Positions 1-9,107 of a stretch of 19,708 nucleotides of DNA are shown here, in pieces. Each line of letters opens with the position of its first letter. Position 1 is the stretch's first letter. The translations under genes were made by a program, and so were the position numbers. A model generated the notes under the pieces. The model had not been told where the DNA came from. It saw nothing but the letters and a program-made list of their open reading frames with translations, and searched no databases. Source of the DNA: Burkholderiales bacterium (GTDB taxonomy: Bacteria; Pseudomonadota; Gammaproteobacteria; Burkholderiales; Burkholderiaceae_C); the NCBI GenBank assembly GCA_011391855.1, contig JAABPT010000263.1, forward strand, positions 1 to 19,708, given 5' to 3'.

Positions 1-2363
1 CCGAGGTGGTGGGCGCGATGGTGTCGTTGGTGGACCAGGCCTTGAAGCGCCCCGGCTTCGGCCTGCCGCGCGGCTTGGCGGCCGACAGCGTGACGGTGGC
101 CGACCCGGCCACCGGCACCGGCACCTTCGTGCTGGGCGTGCTGCGCCACCTGGCGGCGCGTGTGCGCGAAGACGAAGGCGAAGGCGCAGTGCCGGCCGCC
201 GTGGAGTCGGCCCTGAAACGGCTGGTGGCGTTCGAGCTGCAGCTGGGGCCCTTCGCCGTGGCGCAGTTGCGCCTGCTGGCCGAGGTGCTGGCGCTGACGG
301 GCGAGCTGCCGAAGGTGGCGCCGCGCATGTACGTCACCGACACGCTGAGCAACCCCCACGACGACGGCGGCAGCTTTCCCGGCTTCACCGCGGCCATCGG
401 CCAGCAGCGCAAGGCGGCCAACCGCGTGAAGCGCGAACAGCCCATCACCGTGGTCATCGGCAACCCGCCCTACAAGGACAAGGCCAAGGGCCTGGGCGGC
501 TGGGTCGAGGGGGCCAGCCGCAAGAAGGGCGAGTACGCGCCACTGGACGACTGGCAGCCGCTGCCGGCCTGGCACCTGGGCGCGCACGCCAAGCACCTGC
601 GCAACCTGTATGTCTACTTCTGGCGCTGGGCCAGCCGCAAGGTCTTCGAGGACCTGCCCGGGCAGGCGCCGGGTGGCGGCAGCGGCATCGTCGCCTACAT
701 CACCGTGGCCGGCTTCCTGAGCGGGCCGGGCTTCGAGCGCATGCGGCAGGACCTGCGCCAGCGTTGCCACGAAATTTGGGTCATCGATTGTTCGCCCGAA
801 GGCCACCAGCCCGAAGTCGCCACGCGACTGTTCCAGGGTGTGCAGCAGCCGGTGTGCATCGTGGTTGCGGCGCGGTGGCCCCATGCGCTGTCGGATGGCC
901 TGGCCAAAGTACGCTGGCAGGCGTTGCCCAAAGGGCATCGCTCGGCGAAGTTCGAGGCGCTCGCGTCGCTGCGGCTCGATGGCCCAGGATGGCTGGACTG
1001 TGGCGCCGGCTCGCGCGATCCGTTCATGCCGGCTTCGGTCGGCGCGTGGGCCGAGTTCCCGCGCCTGGAAGACCTCTTCGAGTACGGCGGTTCAGGAGTG
1101 CAGCCTATGCGAGTGTGGGTGATCGCGCCCGATACGGAATCGCTGCAGCTGCGCTGGCAGGCCCTGATGGATGCGCCGGCGGACCGCAAACAGTCGCTCT
1201 TTCATCCGACCCTTCGTGCCGGCGTGCCCGCTGACCGGCATATCGACTCGGCGCTGCGTCGTCCCTTGCCGGGCCATGCCGGCTCTCTGACGCCCATTGC
1301 GCAGGAGACCGGGTCCTGCCTGCCGCCGGTTCGATACGCCGCGCGTTCGTTCGATCGTCAGTGGATCATCCCTGACGTGCGGGTCATCACGCAGCCGAAC
1401 GGGATGCTGTGGGAGAGCCTCTCGGCCGAACAGGTCTACGTCACCGCCCTGCATGATCGCCATCCAGGCGCTGGTCCTGCTCTGACTCTTGCCCCGTCGC
1501 CGCCAGACAAGCATCACTTCAAGGGATCGTTCGGTGGCAAGGTGTTTCCACTCTGGCTCGACGCGGCCGCAACCCAATCGAACCTTCGATCGCCCTTCCT
1601 GCATGCGCTGAGCGAACGCCTGGGCCGTCCCGTGGCCGCCGATGAGTTCTTGGCCTACCTCGCCGGTGTAGCCGGCCATCCTGGCTTCGTGCACCGATTC
1701 GACAGCGATCTCGCCACGCCGGGCCTGCGTGTTCCGGTTACAGCGAGCGCCGAACTCTTCGACGAGGCGTTCCGCCTGGGGCGACATGTCGTCTGGCTGC
1801 ATACGTTCGGCGAACGCTGCGTCGATCCGGGCGCGGGCCGCGACCCCGGCCCACCGCGGCTGCCCGCGGGCCGCCGGCCGCAGGTGCCCAAGGGCGGGGC
1901 CATCCCGACCACGCCCGAAGGCACGCCCGACACGCTGGCCTACGACGCCGACAAGCAGCGCCTGATGGTCGGCAGCGGCTACATCGAGCCCGTTCCGCAC
2001 GCGGTCTGGAACTACCAGGTGGGCGGCAAGCAGGTGCTCGTGCAGTGGTTCAACTCGCGCCGGCGCGAGCGCGACAAACCGCAGATCGGCGACCGCCGCC
2101 GGCCTTCGCCCCTGGGCGACATCCAGCCCGACCACTGGCTGGCCGAGTACACGACCGAGCTGCTCAACGTGCTGAACGTGCTGGGTCTGCTGGTCGACCT
2201 GGAGCCGCAGGCCGCCGAGCTGCTGGAACGCATCTGCAGCGGGCCCCTGATCTCGGAGTCCACCCTGCGCACGCAGGGCGTCTTCTTCCCTGCAGGCCAT
2301 ATGCCGGCAACGGCGTCCGCGCAGCAGACGCTGGACGGGTTCGAAAGCGAACCGGCGACTTGA
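1..2363 (+). CDS. Type ISP restriction-modification enzyme, methylase and specificity part (5' truncated by window)
   Basis: The protein is the C-terminal ~785 residues of a single-chain type ISP enzyme, which methylates adenine N6 and cleaves DNA with its own nuclease and translocase. The reading frame is open to the left edge (frame from base 3) and the first visible residues, EVVGAMVSLVDQAL, resemble the segment preceding methylase motif I, so the true start and the nuclease/helicase domains lie outside the window. Counting from the GTG at base 6, motif I is DPATGTGTF (33-41) and catalytic motif IV is NPPY (153-156). The C-terminal third carries the family's block with HTFGERCVDP, PPRLP, SPLGDIQPDHWLAEY and TTELLNVLNVLG, which I recall from the ISP specificity domain. 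About bases 770-1800 are less GC-rich than the flanks. It is followed after 39 bases by mntA. It could instead be a methylase without nuclease; the upstream sequence would decide. Confidence 0.85.
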   Translation, partial: EVVGAMVSLVDQALKRPGFGLPRGLAADSVTVADPATGTGTFVLGVLRHLAARVREDEGEGAVPAAVESALKRLVAFELQLGPFAVAQLRLLAEVLALTGELPKVAPRMYVTDTLSNPHDDGGSFPGFTAAIGQQRKAANRVKREQPITVVIGNPPYKDKAKGLGGWVEGASRKKGEYAPLDDWQPLPAWHLGAHAKHLRNLYVYFWRWASRKVFEDLPGQAPGGGSGIVAYITVAGFLSGPGFERMRQDLRQRCHEIWVIDCSPEGHQPEVATRLFQGVQQPVCIVVAARWPHALSDGLAKVRWQALPKGHRSAKFEALASLRLDGPGWLDCGAGSRDPFMPASVGAWAEFPRLEDLFEYGGSGVQPMRVWVIAPDTESLQLRWQALMDAPADRKQSLFHPTLRAGVPADRHIDSALRRPLPGHAGSLTPIAQETGSCLPPVRYAARSFDRQWIIPDVRVITQPNGMLWESLSAEQVYVTALHDRHPGAGPALTLAPSPPDKHHFKGSFGGKVFPLWLDAAATQSNLRSPFLHALSERLGRPVAADEFLAYLAGVAGHPGFVHRFDSDLATPGLRVPVTASAELFDEAFRLGRHVVWLHTFGERCVDPGAGRDPGPPRLPAGRRPQVPKGGAIPTTPEGTPDTLAYDADKQRLMVGSGYIEPVPHAVWNYQVGGKQVLVQWFNSRRRERDKPQIGDRRRPSPLGDIQPDHWLAEYTTELLNVLNVLGLLVDLEPQAAELLERICSGPLISESTLRTQGVFFPAGHMPATASAQQTLDGFESEPAT

Positions 2364-2402
2364 CCGCCACCCAAGCGCTGGCGCTTGCGGCATGATGCGC
2401 AA

Positions 2403-2696
2403 ATGGACAGAGACCAGACGCTCGCCCTGCTGGCCCAGCACAAGCCCGTGCTGGCCGAGCGCTTCGGCGTGCGGCGGCTGGCGCTGTTCGGCAGCGTGGC
2501 GCGTGGCACGGCACGCGCGGACAGCGATGTCGATGTGCTGGTCGACTTCGGCGAGCCCGCGAGCCCCGAGGCCTACTTCGGGGTCATGTTCTATCTGGAG
2601 GATCTGCTGGGCTGCCCCATCGATCTGGTGACCGAGCGGGCACTGCGTGCCGAGTTGAGACCCTATGTCGAGCGAGACGCCATCGTCGTTGCCTGA
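2403..2696 (+). CDS. mntA: MNT-domain nucleotidyltransferase antitoxin (MntA family)
   Basis: This is a minimal nucleotidyltransferase of 97 residues. The fold signature GS-X10-DXD is exact: G30-S31, ten residues, then D42-V-D44, inside GSVARGTARADSDVDVLVDF. Characterised MntA antitoxins neutralise the partner HEPN toxin by AMPylating it, and the adjacent overlapping HEPN gene supports that role here. I chose the ATG at 2403. An in-frame TTG at 2385 would add six residues (LRHDAQ) but looks like intergenic sequence. There is no Shine-Dalgarno sequence; CATGAT at 2391-2396 lies six bases before the ATG, matching a pattern seen at other starts in this window. The stop overlaps hepT by 32 bases, which suggests translational coupling. 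The family is clear, but the AMPylation function is inferred from homologues. Confidence 0.85.
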   Translation: MDRDQTLALLAQHKPVLAERFGVRRLALFGSVARGTARADSDVDVLVDFGEPASPEAYFGVMFYLEDLLGCPIDLVTERALRAELRPYVERDAIVVA

Positions 2697-3033
2697 GCGC
2701 GATCTGAAGCTCTACCTGCGCGACATGGTGGAGTTCTGCGAGCGTGTCGCCGACTACGGCGCGGTACCTGACTTGGCCGCCTTGCTGTCCGACCGCATGC
2801 GCTACGACGCCATCCTCCGCAATGTCGAACTGATCGGTGAGGCCGCGACGCATGTGCCGCTGGACCTGCGCGCGCAAGCGCCCGAGATTTCATGGCGCCA
2901 GGTCATCGGCACTCGCAACCGTGTCGCGCACGGGTACCTTGGCATCGAGGCCGAGACGGTGTGGATCATCGTGAGGGAGCGTGCGCCAGAGCTGCGTCAA
3001 CAGCTACTCGCACTGCTGGCCCGTTTGCCCTGA
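2665..3033 (+). CDS. hepT: HEPN-domain RNase toxin (HepT / DUF86 family)
   Basis: This 122-residue, mostly helical protein has the HEPN RNase motif RX4HXY as R84-NRVA-H89-G-Y91. In characterised HepT proteins this motif cuts RNA, and a conserved tyrosine next to it is modified by the antitoxin. N-terminal residues DLKLYLRDMVEFCERV and the central RYDAILRNVELIGEAATHVP are typical of DUF86 proteins. The ATG at 2665 lies inside mntA (32-base overlap, different frame), an arrangement normal for these pairs. The stop is 7 bases from the convergent prfC stop. All three key motif residues are intact, so an active toxin is plausible. Only the family assignment is seen directly; the cellular RNA target is unknown. 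Confidence 0.85.
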   Translation: MSSETPSSLPERDLKLYLRDMVEFCERVADYGAVPDLAALLSDRMRYDAILRNVELIGEAATHVPLDLRAQAPEISWRQVIGTRNRVAHGYLGIEAETVWIIVRERAPELRQQLLALLARLP

Positions 3034-3040
3034 GGCCACC

Positions 3041-4669
<1,629 letters not shown>

Positions 4670-4750
4670 GGCTGGGTGACCTGCGTGGGAGGGAGGCAAA
4701 CGTGGGATTATCGTTGACCCCCTTCTTGCCGCCACTTGCTGGGAACAGCC

Positions 4751-5293
4751 ATGCCCCGTTCTTTCCACGCTCTTGCGACCACCATGCGCCACGTCATGCC
4801 CCGGTCCGGCTCCCGCCCGACACGCCGGCATTGGCTGGCGCTGGCGTGCCTGCCCCTTGCGCTGGGGGCGTGCAGCAGCCTGCCTTTCGGCGACCCGCCG
4901 CGGGTGGACCTGGCGGGATTGAAGAGCCTGCCCGGCGAAGGCCTGGAGCTGCGTTTCATGGCCAAGCTGCGGGTGCAGAACCCGAGTTCGCAGGTGCTGA
5001 CCTACGAGGGCGTGTCGCTGGAACTGGACCTGCGCGGCCAGCGCTTTGCCAGCGGCGTGGCGCCGCTGGCCGGCCAGGTGGCGGGGTATGGCGAAGCCGT
5101 GCTGGAGATTCCGGTGTCTGTGTCGGGCTTCACCATCGCACGCCAGTTGCTGGACCTGGTGCGCCAGGCCGAAGGCGGCGGCCGGGTCGAGCGCGTGGCC
5201 TATGAACTGCGCGGCAAGCTGGGCAGCGCGGGTCTGGGCGGCACGGGCTTTGGCACCAGCGGCGAAATCGACCTCACCGGGCTGGCGCGCTGA
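4751..5293 (+). CDS. LEA type 2 / WHy-domain lipoprotein
   Basis: This is a 180-residue secreted protein. A basic n-region (RSGSRPTRRHW) and a short hydrophobic stretch LALACLPLALGAC end in a lipobox (LGA-C41), so it should be lipidated and membrane-anchored in the envelope. The remainder (VDLAGLKSLPGEGLELRFMA, VQNPSSQVLTYEGVSLELDL, ending SGEIDLTGLAR) has the beta-rich pattern of LEA14/WHy domains, which occur in stress and desiccation proteins. No specific activity is known. Start choice is uncertain: ATG 4751 has GGGAA five bases upstream, while in-frame ATGs at 4784 and 4796 would give a signal peptide of more usual length. The gene diverges from prfC and converges on dps across a 23-base gap. 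Confidence 0.7.
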   Translation: MPRSFHALATTMRHVMPRSGSRPTRRHWLALACLPLALGACSSLPFGDPPRVDLAGLKSLPGEGLELRFMAKLRVQNPSSQVLTYEGVSLELDLRGQRFASGVAPLAGQVAGYGEAVLEIPVSVSGFTIARQLLDLVRQAEGGGRVERVAYELRGKLGSAGLGGTGFGTSGEIDLTGLAR

Positions 5294-5303
5294 GGGGCGC
5301 GCC
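5284..5303. terminator. GC-rich hairpin at the convergent lipoprotein/dps junction
   Basis: The sequence GGCGCGC, six-base loop TGAGGG, GCGCGCC forms a perfect 7-bp all-GC stem. The loop contains the TGA stop of the lipoprotein gene. It is symmetric and so could work for both converging genes, but neither side has a T-tract, so intrinsic termination is only a guess. Confidence 0.35.
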
Positions 5304-5316
5304 GCCGGTCAGGCGC

Positions 5317-5820
5317 TCACTCCTCCAGCAGCGAACGCAGCATCCACGCCGTTTGTTCGTGCACCGTCAGGCGCTGCGTCAGCAGGTCGGCCGTGGGTTC
5401 GTCGCCGGCCTTGTCGGCCAGCGGGAAGATGCTGCGCGCAGTGCGCGCCACGGCCTCGTGGCCTTCCACCAGGATGCGCACCATGTCCAGCGCCTTGGGC
5501 GGGGTGGCTGGCGCGTCCTTCAGCGAGCTGAGCTTGCCGAACTGCGCATAGGAGCCCGGCGCCGGGTGGCCCAGGCTGCGGATGCGCTCGGCGATCGGGT
5601 CCACCGCATTCCACAGCTCGGTGTACTGCGTCATGAACATCGCGTGCAGCGTGTTGAACATGGGCCCGGTCACGTTCCAGTGGAAATTGTGCGTGGTCAG
5701 GTACAGCGTGTAGGTGTCGGCGAGCAGCCGGCCCAGCCCTTCGGTGATGGCGGCGCGATCCTTCTCGCCGATGCCGATATTGAGAGCCGGCGCGCGGCTG
5801 GCGGAATTGCTCTTGGCCAT
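5317..5820 (-). CDS. dps: Dps family DNA-binding ferritin-like protein
   Basis: Dps assembles into dodecamers that oxidise and store iron using hydrogen peroxide and can coat DNA. The 167-residue product has the ferroxidase residues H47 (in HNFHWNVTGP), H59, D74 and E78. Their spacing (12, 15, 4) equals that of E. coli Dps H51, H63, D78 and E82. The N-terminus MAKSNSASRAPALNIGIGEKD carries few lysines, so DNA binding is less certain than iron oxidation. The start is well fixed: on the minus strand AGGAGA (5826-5831) lies five bases before the ATG. It follows oxyR on the same strand after 172 bases containing its own promoter candidate, so it is probably a separate OxyR-responsive unit. Confidence 0.95.
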   Translation of the reverse strand: MAKSNSASRAPALNIGIGEKDRAAITEGLGRLLADTYTLYLTTHNFHWNVTGPMFNTLHAMFMTQYTELWNAVDPIAERIRSLGHPAPGSYAQFGKLSSLKDAPATPPKALDMVRILVEGHEAVARTARSIFPLADKAGDEPTADLLTQRLTVHEQTAWMLRSLLEE

Positions 5821-5895
5821 GAAATTCTCCTGAAGTTGGGTTCCTGGCGGGCCCGACGCGACGCATCGGAACCCGGTACTCGCATGCTGGTCAGG

Positions 5896-5924
5896 ATATT
5901 AGACAAACACTATCGAGAAGTGAA
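5896..5924 (-). promoter_or_regulatory. Candidate dps promoter with overlapping OxyR-like dyad
   Basis: On the minus strand TTCACT (5919-5924) and TAATAT (5896-5901) are 17 bases apart, each matching the sigma-70 consensus at four of six positions. They lie about 75 bases before the dps ATG. ATAG-N7-CTAA (5899-5913) overlaps the -10 and resembles the OxyR half-site pair ATAG-N7-CTAT with one mismatch. It also fits the LysR-type T-N11-A rule. No footprint can be inferred from sequence alone. Confidence 0.45.
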
Positions 5925-5992
5925 ATTGATTGGGCTCAACTCGGCAATAGCCACTGCCGCCGTTACCGCCGTTTCGGTCCGCCCTGCCGCGC

Positions 5993-6916
5993 TCAGGCCG
6001 TCAGCCGCTTCACACCCGGCAGTTCGCACGCGTAGACGCAGTTTCGCAGCGCCGCAATGGCCTCGTAGCGCGGAAAGGTGCGCCGCCACGCCAGCACCAC
6101 GCGGCGCGTGGGCACCGGAGCGCTGAACTTGACATATCTGATGTGCGTCTGCGCTTCCCTGGGCACGCTGAGTTGCGGCACCACCGTGACGCCCATGCCC
6201 GAGGCCACCATGTACTTGATGGTCTCCAGCGAGCTGCCCTCGAAACTCTTGCGGATACCTTCGGCGTCGCTGGCAAAGCGTGCGTATTCGGGGCAGACCT
6301 CGAGCACGTGGTCGCGGAAGCAGTGGCCGGTGCCCAGCAGCAGCATGGTTTCCTGCTTCAGTTCCTCGGCCGTGATCGTTTTACGCTTGGCCAGCGCGTG
6401 GCCGGTGGGCACGGCGGCCATGAAAGGCTCGTCGTACAGCGGCGCCACGGCCAGCCCGGTATCGGGGAAGGGCTCGGCCATGATGGCGCAGTCCAGCTCC
6501 CCGGTGCGCAGCATCTCCAGCAGCTTGACGGTGAAATTCTCCTGCAGCATGAGCGGCATCTGCGGCACGCGCTCGATGGCCTGGCGCACCAGGTCGGGCA
6601 GCAGGTAGGGGCCGATGGTGTAGATGATGCCCAGGCGCAGCGGCCCGCTCACCGGGTCCTTGCCGCGCTTGGCGATCTCCTTGATGGCCGCCGCCTGTTC
6701 GATGACCTGCTGCGCCTGGCGCACGATCTGCTCGCCCAGCGGCGTGACGCTCACCTCGCTGGAACCGCGTTCGAAGAGTCTGACGTCGAGCTCTTCCTCC
6801 AGCTTCTTGATGGCCACGCTGAGCGTAGGCTGGGAAACGAAGCAGGCTTCGGCGGCGCGGCCGAAATGCTTTTCGCGTGCCACGGCGACGATATATTTCA
6901 GCTCGGTCAGGGTCAT
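5993..6916 (-). CDS. oxyR: Peroxide-sensing LysR-type regulator OxyR
   Basis: OxyR senses hydrogen peroxide by forming a disulfide and then activates catalase, peroxidase and dps genes. The 307-residue product has an N-terminal winged helix-turn-helix (about 1-60, with FGRAAEACFVSQPTLSVAIK) and a C-terminal sensor domain. The two redox cysteines are present at exactly the E. coli numbers, C199 and C208, within GHCFRDHVLEVC. That separates it from other LysR regulators such as CysB or MetR. The ATG at 6916 begins the usual MTLTELKYIVAVA. There is no Shine-Dalgarno sequence; CACAAT (6923-6928 on the minus strand) ends six bases before the ATG. recG lies 65 bases upstream on the same strand and dps downstream, giving the order recG-oxyR-dps. 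oxyR and recG are also neighbours in other proteobacteria. Confidence 0.95.
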   Translation of the reverse strand: MTLTELKYIVAVAREKHFGRAAEACFVSQPTLSVAIKKLEEELDVRLFERGSSEVSVTPLGEQIVRQAQQVIEQAAAIKEIAKRGKDPVSGPLRLGIIYTIGPYLLPDLVRQAIERVPQMPLMLQENFTVKLLEMLRTGELDCAIMAEPFPDTGLAVAPLYDEPFMAAVPTGHALAKRKTITAEELKQETMLLLGTGHCFRDHVLEVCPEYARFASDAEGIRKSFEGSSLETIKYMVASGMGVTVVPQLSVPREAQTHIRYVKFSAPVPTRRVVLAWRRTFPRYEAIAALRNCVYACELPGVKRLTA

Positions 6917-6928
6917 GGTGCGATTGTG
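6917..6928 (-). promoter_or_regulatory. -10-like hexamer six bases before oxyR ATG
   Basis: Read on the minus strand, CACAAT occupies 6923-6928 and is followed by six bases and the oxyR start codon. This spacing would put the transcription start on the A of ATG, a leaderless mRNA. No good -35 is visible 16-18 bases upstream. Confidence 0.4.
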
Positions 6929-6971
6929 GCGAAGTCGGCGGACTGGCCCACGGCCAGGACTGCCGCGCGCT

Positions 6972-6995
6972 CTTCAGGCCTTCAGGCCTTCAGGA
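6972..6995. repeat. 8-bp tandem repeat, three units, across the recG stop
   Basis: CTTCAGGC occurs twice (6972-6979, 6980-6987), then CTTCAGGA (6988-6995). The recG stop codon is inside the second unit. Because 8 is not a multiple of three, gain or loss of a unit would change the last codons of RecG. Confidence 0.75.
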
Positions 6996-9051
6996 ACTCG
7001 GCGCGGCCGGCCAGCCAGCGCTGCACGTGGGCCGCCGCCGCCTGCGGGTGTTCGCGCAGCAGCCGCGGCGCCACCGTGCGCGCATGCTGCAGCAAGGCGC
7101 CGTCGGCCTGCAGGTCGGCGAAGCGCAGCAACGCGTCGCCGCTCTGGCGCGCGCCCATGAATTCGCCGGGGCCGCGGATGTCCAGGTCGCGGCGCGCGAT
7201 CTCAAAGCCGTCGTTCGTCTCGGCCATGGCCTTCAGCCGCGCCTTGCCGGTGGCGGAAAGCGGCGGCGTATACAGCAGCACGCAAACGCTGGCCACTTCA
7301 CCGCGCCCGACGCGGCCGCGCAACTGGTGCAGCTGTGCCAGGCCAAACCGCTCCGCGTGTTCGATCACCATCAGGCTGGCGTTGGGCACGTCCACACCCA
7401 CCTCGATCACGGTGGTGGCCACCAGCAACTGCATCTGCCCGCCGGTGAAGAGCGACATCACCGCCGCCTTTTCAGCCGCGGCCATGCGCCCGTGCAGCAG
7501 GCCGACCCTGGCGCCGGGCAGGGCGGCGCCGAGTTCGGCGTGGGTGGCGGTGGCGTTCTGCAGGTCCAGGTGCTCGCTTTCCTCGACCAGCGGGCACACC
7601 CAGTAGACCTGCTTGCCCTGCGCCACCTCGTCGCGGATGCGCGCCACCACCTGTTCGCGCCGGCTGTCGGCGAAGACCTTGGTCACGATGGGCGTGCGGC
7701 CGGGCGGCAGTTCGTCGATGGTGCTCACGTCCAGGTCGGCGAAATAGGTCATGGCCAGCGTGCGCGGGATCGGCGTGGCGCTCATCATGAGCAGATGGGG
7801 CTCCAGCGCCTGCTCCTGCAGCTTCTGCCGCAACGCCAGCCGCTGCGCCACGCCGAAGCGGTGCTGCTCGTCGACGATGGCCAGGCCCAGCCGCGCGAAG
7901 GCCACGTCGTGCTGGATGACGGCGTGCGTGCCCACCACCAGCATGGCTTCGCCCGAGGCGACTCGCTCGACCATTGCGGTGCGGGCCTTGCCCTTGCGGC
8001 TGCCGGTGAGCCAGGCCACCTGCACGCCCAAGGGCTCCAGCCACTGCACCAGCTTGCGGAAATGCTGCTCGGCCAGGATCTCGGTGGGCGCCATCAGCGC
8101 GCACTGCCAGCCGGCACCCATGGCCGTGGCGGCGGCCAGCGCGGCCACCACCGTCTTGCCCGATCCCACGTCGCCCTGCAGCAGCCGGTGCATGGGCTGC
8201 GGGCGCGCCAGGTCGGTGCGGATTTCGGCCACCACTCGCTGCTGTGCGGCGGTCAGCGTGAAGGGCAGCGTGGCCAGCAGTTGCGCGGCCAGGCCGCTTG
8301 TGCGCGGGCTCAACACCGGCGCGGCCAGCGTGGCACGTGCGGCTTGCGCCTGAGCCTGCGAGAGCTGCTGCGCCAGCAGCTCCTCGAACTTCAGCCGCTG
8401 CCAGGCCGGGTGGCTGTGGTCTTCCAGGGTGGTCAGGGGCACGTTCGGGCTGGGGTGGTGCAGGAACTGCAGCGCCTCGCGCAAGGTCGGCAGGCCGCCG
8501 GGCAACACCTCTGCCGGCAGCAATTCGCCCAGCGGCGCGCGGCCCAGCGCCGAGGCTGCGGCCTTGCGCAGATAGGCCTGCGGCAGTTGCGCGCTGCTGG
8601 GGTAGACCGGCGTCAGCGCCTGCGGCAGTGCGGCGTCGGCAGTGACGGCGCGGAACTCGGGATGCACCATCTCGCGGCCGAAGAAGCCGCCGCGCACCTC
8701 GCCGCGGGCGCGCACCAACTGGCCCACGGCCAGCGTCTTCTGGTTCGACGGGTAGAAGTGCACCAGCCGCAACACGATTTCGCCGCTGTCGTCGGCCAGC
8801 CGCACCACGAGTTGGCGCCGCGTGCGCGTCTCCACGCGGCATTCGACGACCGTGCCCTGCACCTGCGCCGTGTCGCCGTCGCGCAGCGTGGCCACGGGCG
8901 TGATGCGCGTCTCGTCCACGTAGCGCATGGGCAGGTGCAGCGCCAGGTCGATGTCGCGCGCCAGCCCCAGCTTGCGCAGCGCGCGTGCGGGCGCCGAGAG
9001 CTTGTCCTGTGGGGGTTTGGGTGCCGCGGGTGCGGGCGGCGGGCTGGGCAT
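6982..9051 (-). CDS. recG: ATP-dependent DNA helicase RecG
   Basis: RecG remodels stalled replication forks and branch-migrates Holliday junctions. The 689-residue product matches the family length. It starts with a short Pro/Ala-rich tail (1-15), then the wedge OB-fold region (about 45-140, ending near REMVHPEFR). The helicase motifs follow: Walker A GDVGSGKT (293-300), APTEIL (321-326), DEQHRFG (394-400) and SATPIPRTLAMT. The C-terminal half has VIEVGVDVPNASLMVIEHAERFG, QLRGRVGRG and the RecG-typical DLDIRGPGEFMG. The ATG at 9051 has no Shine-Dalgarno sequence; CAAAAT on the minus strand (9058-9063) ends six bases before it. It is divergent from queA with 56 bases between the starts, and oxyR follows after 65 bases. 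Confidence 0.96.
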   Translation of the reverse strand: MPSPPPAPAAPKPPQDKLSAPARALRKLGLARDIDLALHLPMRYVDETRITPVATLRDGDTAQVQGTVVECRVETRTRRQLVVRLADDSGEIVLRLVHFYPSNQKTLAVGQLVRARGEVRGGFFGREMVHPEFRAVTADAALPQALTPVYPSSAQLPQAYLRKAAASALGRAPLGELLPAEVLPGGLPTLREALQFLHHPSPNVPLTTLEDHSHPAWQRLKFEELLAQQLSQAQAQAARATLAAPVLSPRTSGLAAQLLATLPFTLTAAQQRVVAEIRTDLARPQPMHRLLQGDVGSGKTVVAALAAATAMGAGWQCALMAPTEILAEQHFRKLVQWLEPLGVQVAWLTGSRKGKARTAMVERVASGEAMLVVGTHAVIQHDVAFARLGLAIVDEQHRFGVAQRLALRQKLQEQALEPHLLMMSATPIPRTLAMTYFADLDVSTIDELPPGRTPIVTKVFADSRREQVVARIRDEVAQGKQVYWVCPLVEESEHLDLQNATATHAELGAALPGARVGLLHGRMAAAEKAAVMSLFTGGQMQLLVATTVIEVGVDVPNASLMVIEHAERFGLAQLHQLRGRVGRGEVASVCVLLYTPPLSATGKARLKAMAETNDGFEIARRDLDIRGPGEFMGARQSGDALLRFADLQADGALLQHARTVAPRLLREHPQAAAAHVQRWLAGRAEFLKA

Positions 9052-9063
9052 GGAACAATTTTG
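9052..9063 (-). promoter_or_regulatory. -10-like hexamer six bases before recG ATG
   Basis: On the minus strand CAAAAT (9058-9063) is followed by TGTTCC and the recG ATG. It lies in a small AT-rich patch of an otherwise GC-rich 56-base divergent spacer. This is a candidate leaderless promoter with no recognisable -35. Confidence 0.4.
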
Positions 9064-9107
9064 ACCGGTCTATCCTGGCCGTGATCCCGGGGCGCCCAGC
9101 CCAGCGC

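Noticed and set aside
1092..2441. A 449-codon minus-strand frame opposite the ISP gene
   Set aside because: It shows no recognisable domain and lies antisense to conserved methylase and specificity blocks.
4670..4831. N-terminal extension of prfC to the ATG at 4831
   Set aside because: The extra residues do not resemble RF3 and overlap the divergent lipoprotein's signal peptide. RF3 proteins begin about ten residues before RRRTFAIISHPDAGKTT.
6877..9084. A 735-codon open frame on the + strand opposite recG
   Set aside because: It is a His/Gln/Arg-rich shadow frame; RecG on the other strand has all helicase motifs.
8985..9107. N-terminal extension of queA into the recG coding region
   Set aside because: The added 41 residues overlap recG antisense and are absent from QueA proteins; MNIRQR is the expected start.
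9052..9107. preQ1 riboswitch upstream of queA
   Set aside because: The spacer is only 56 bases and shows no H-type pseudoknot pattern or A-rich tail.
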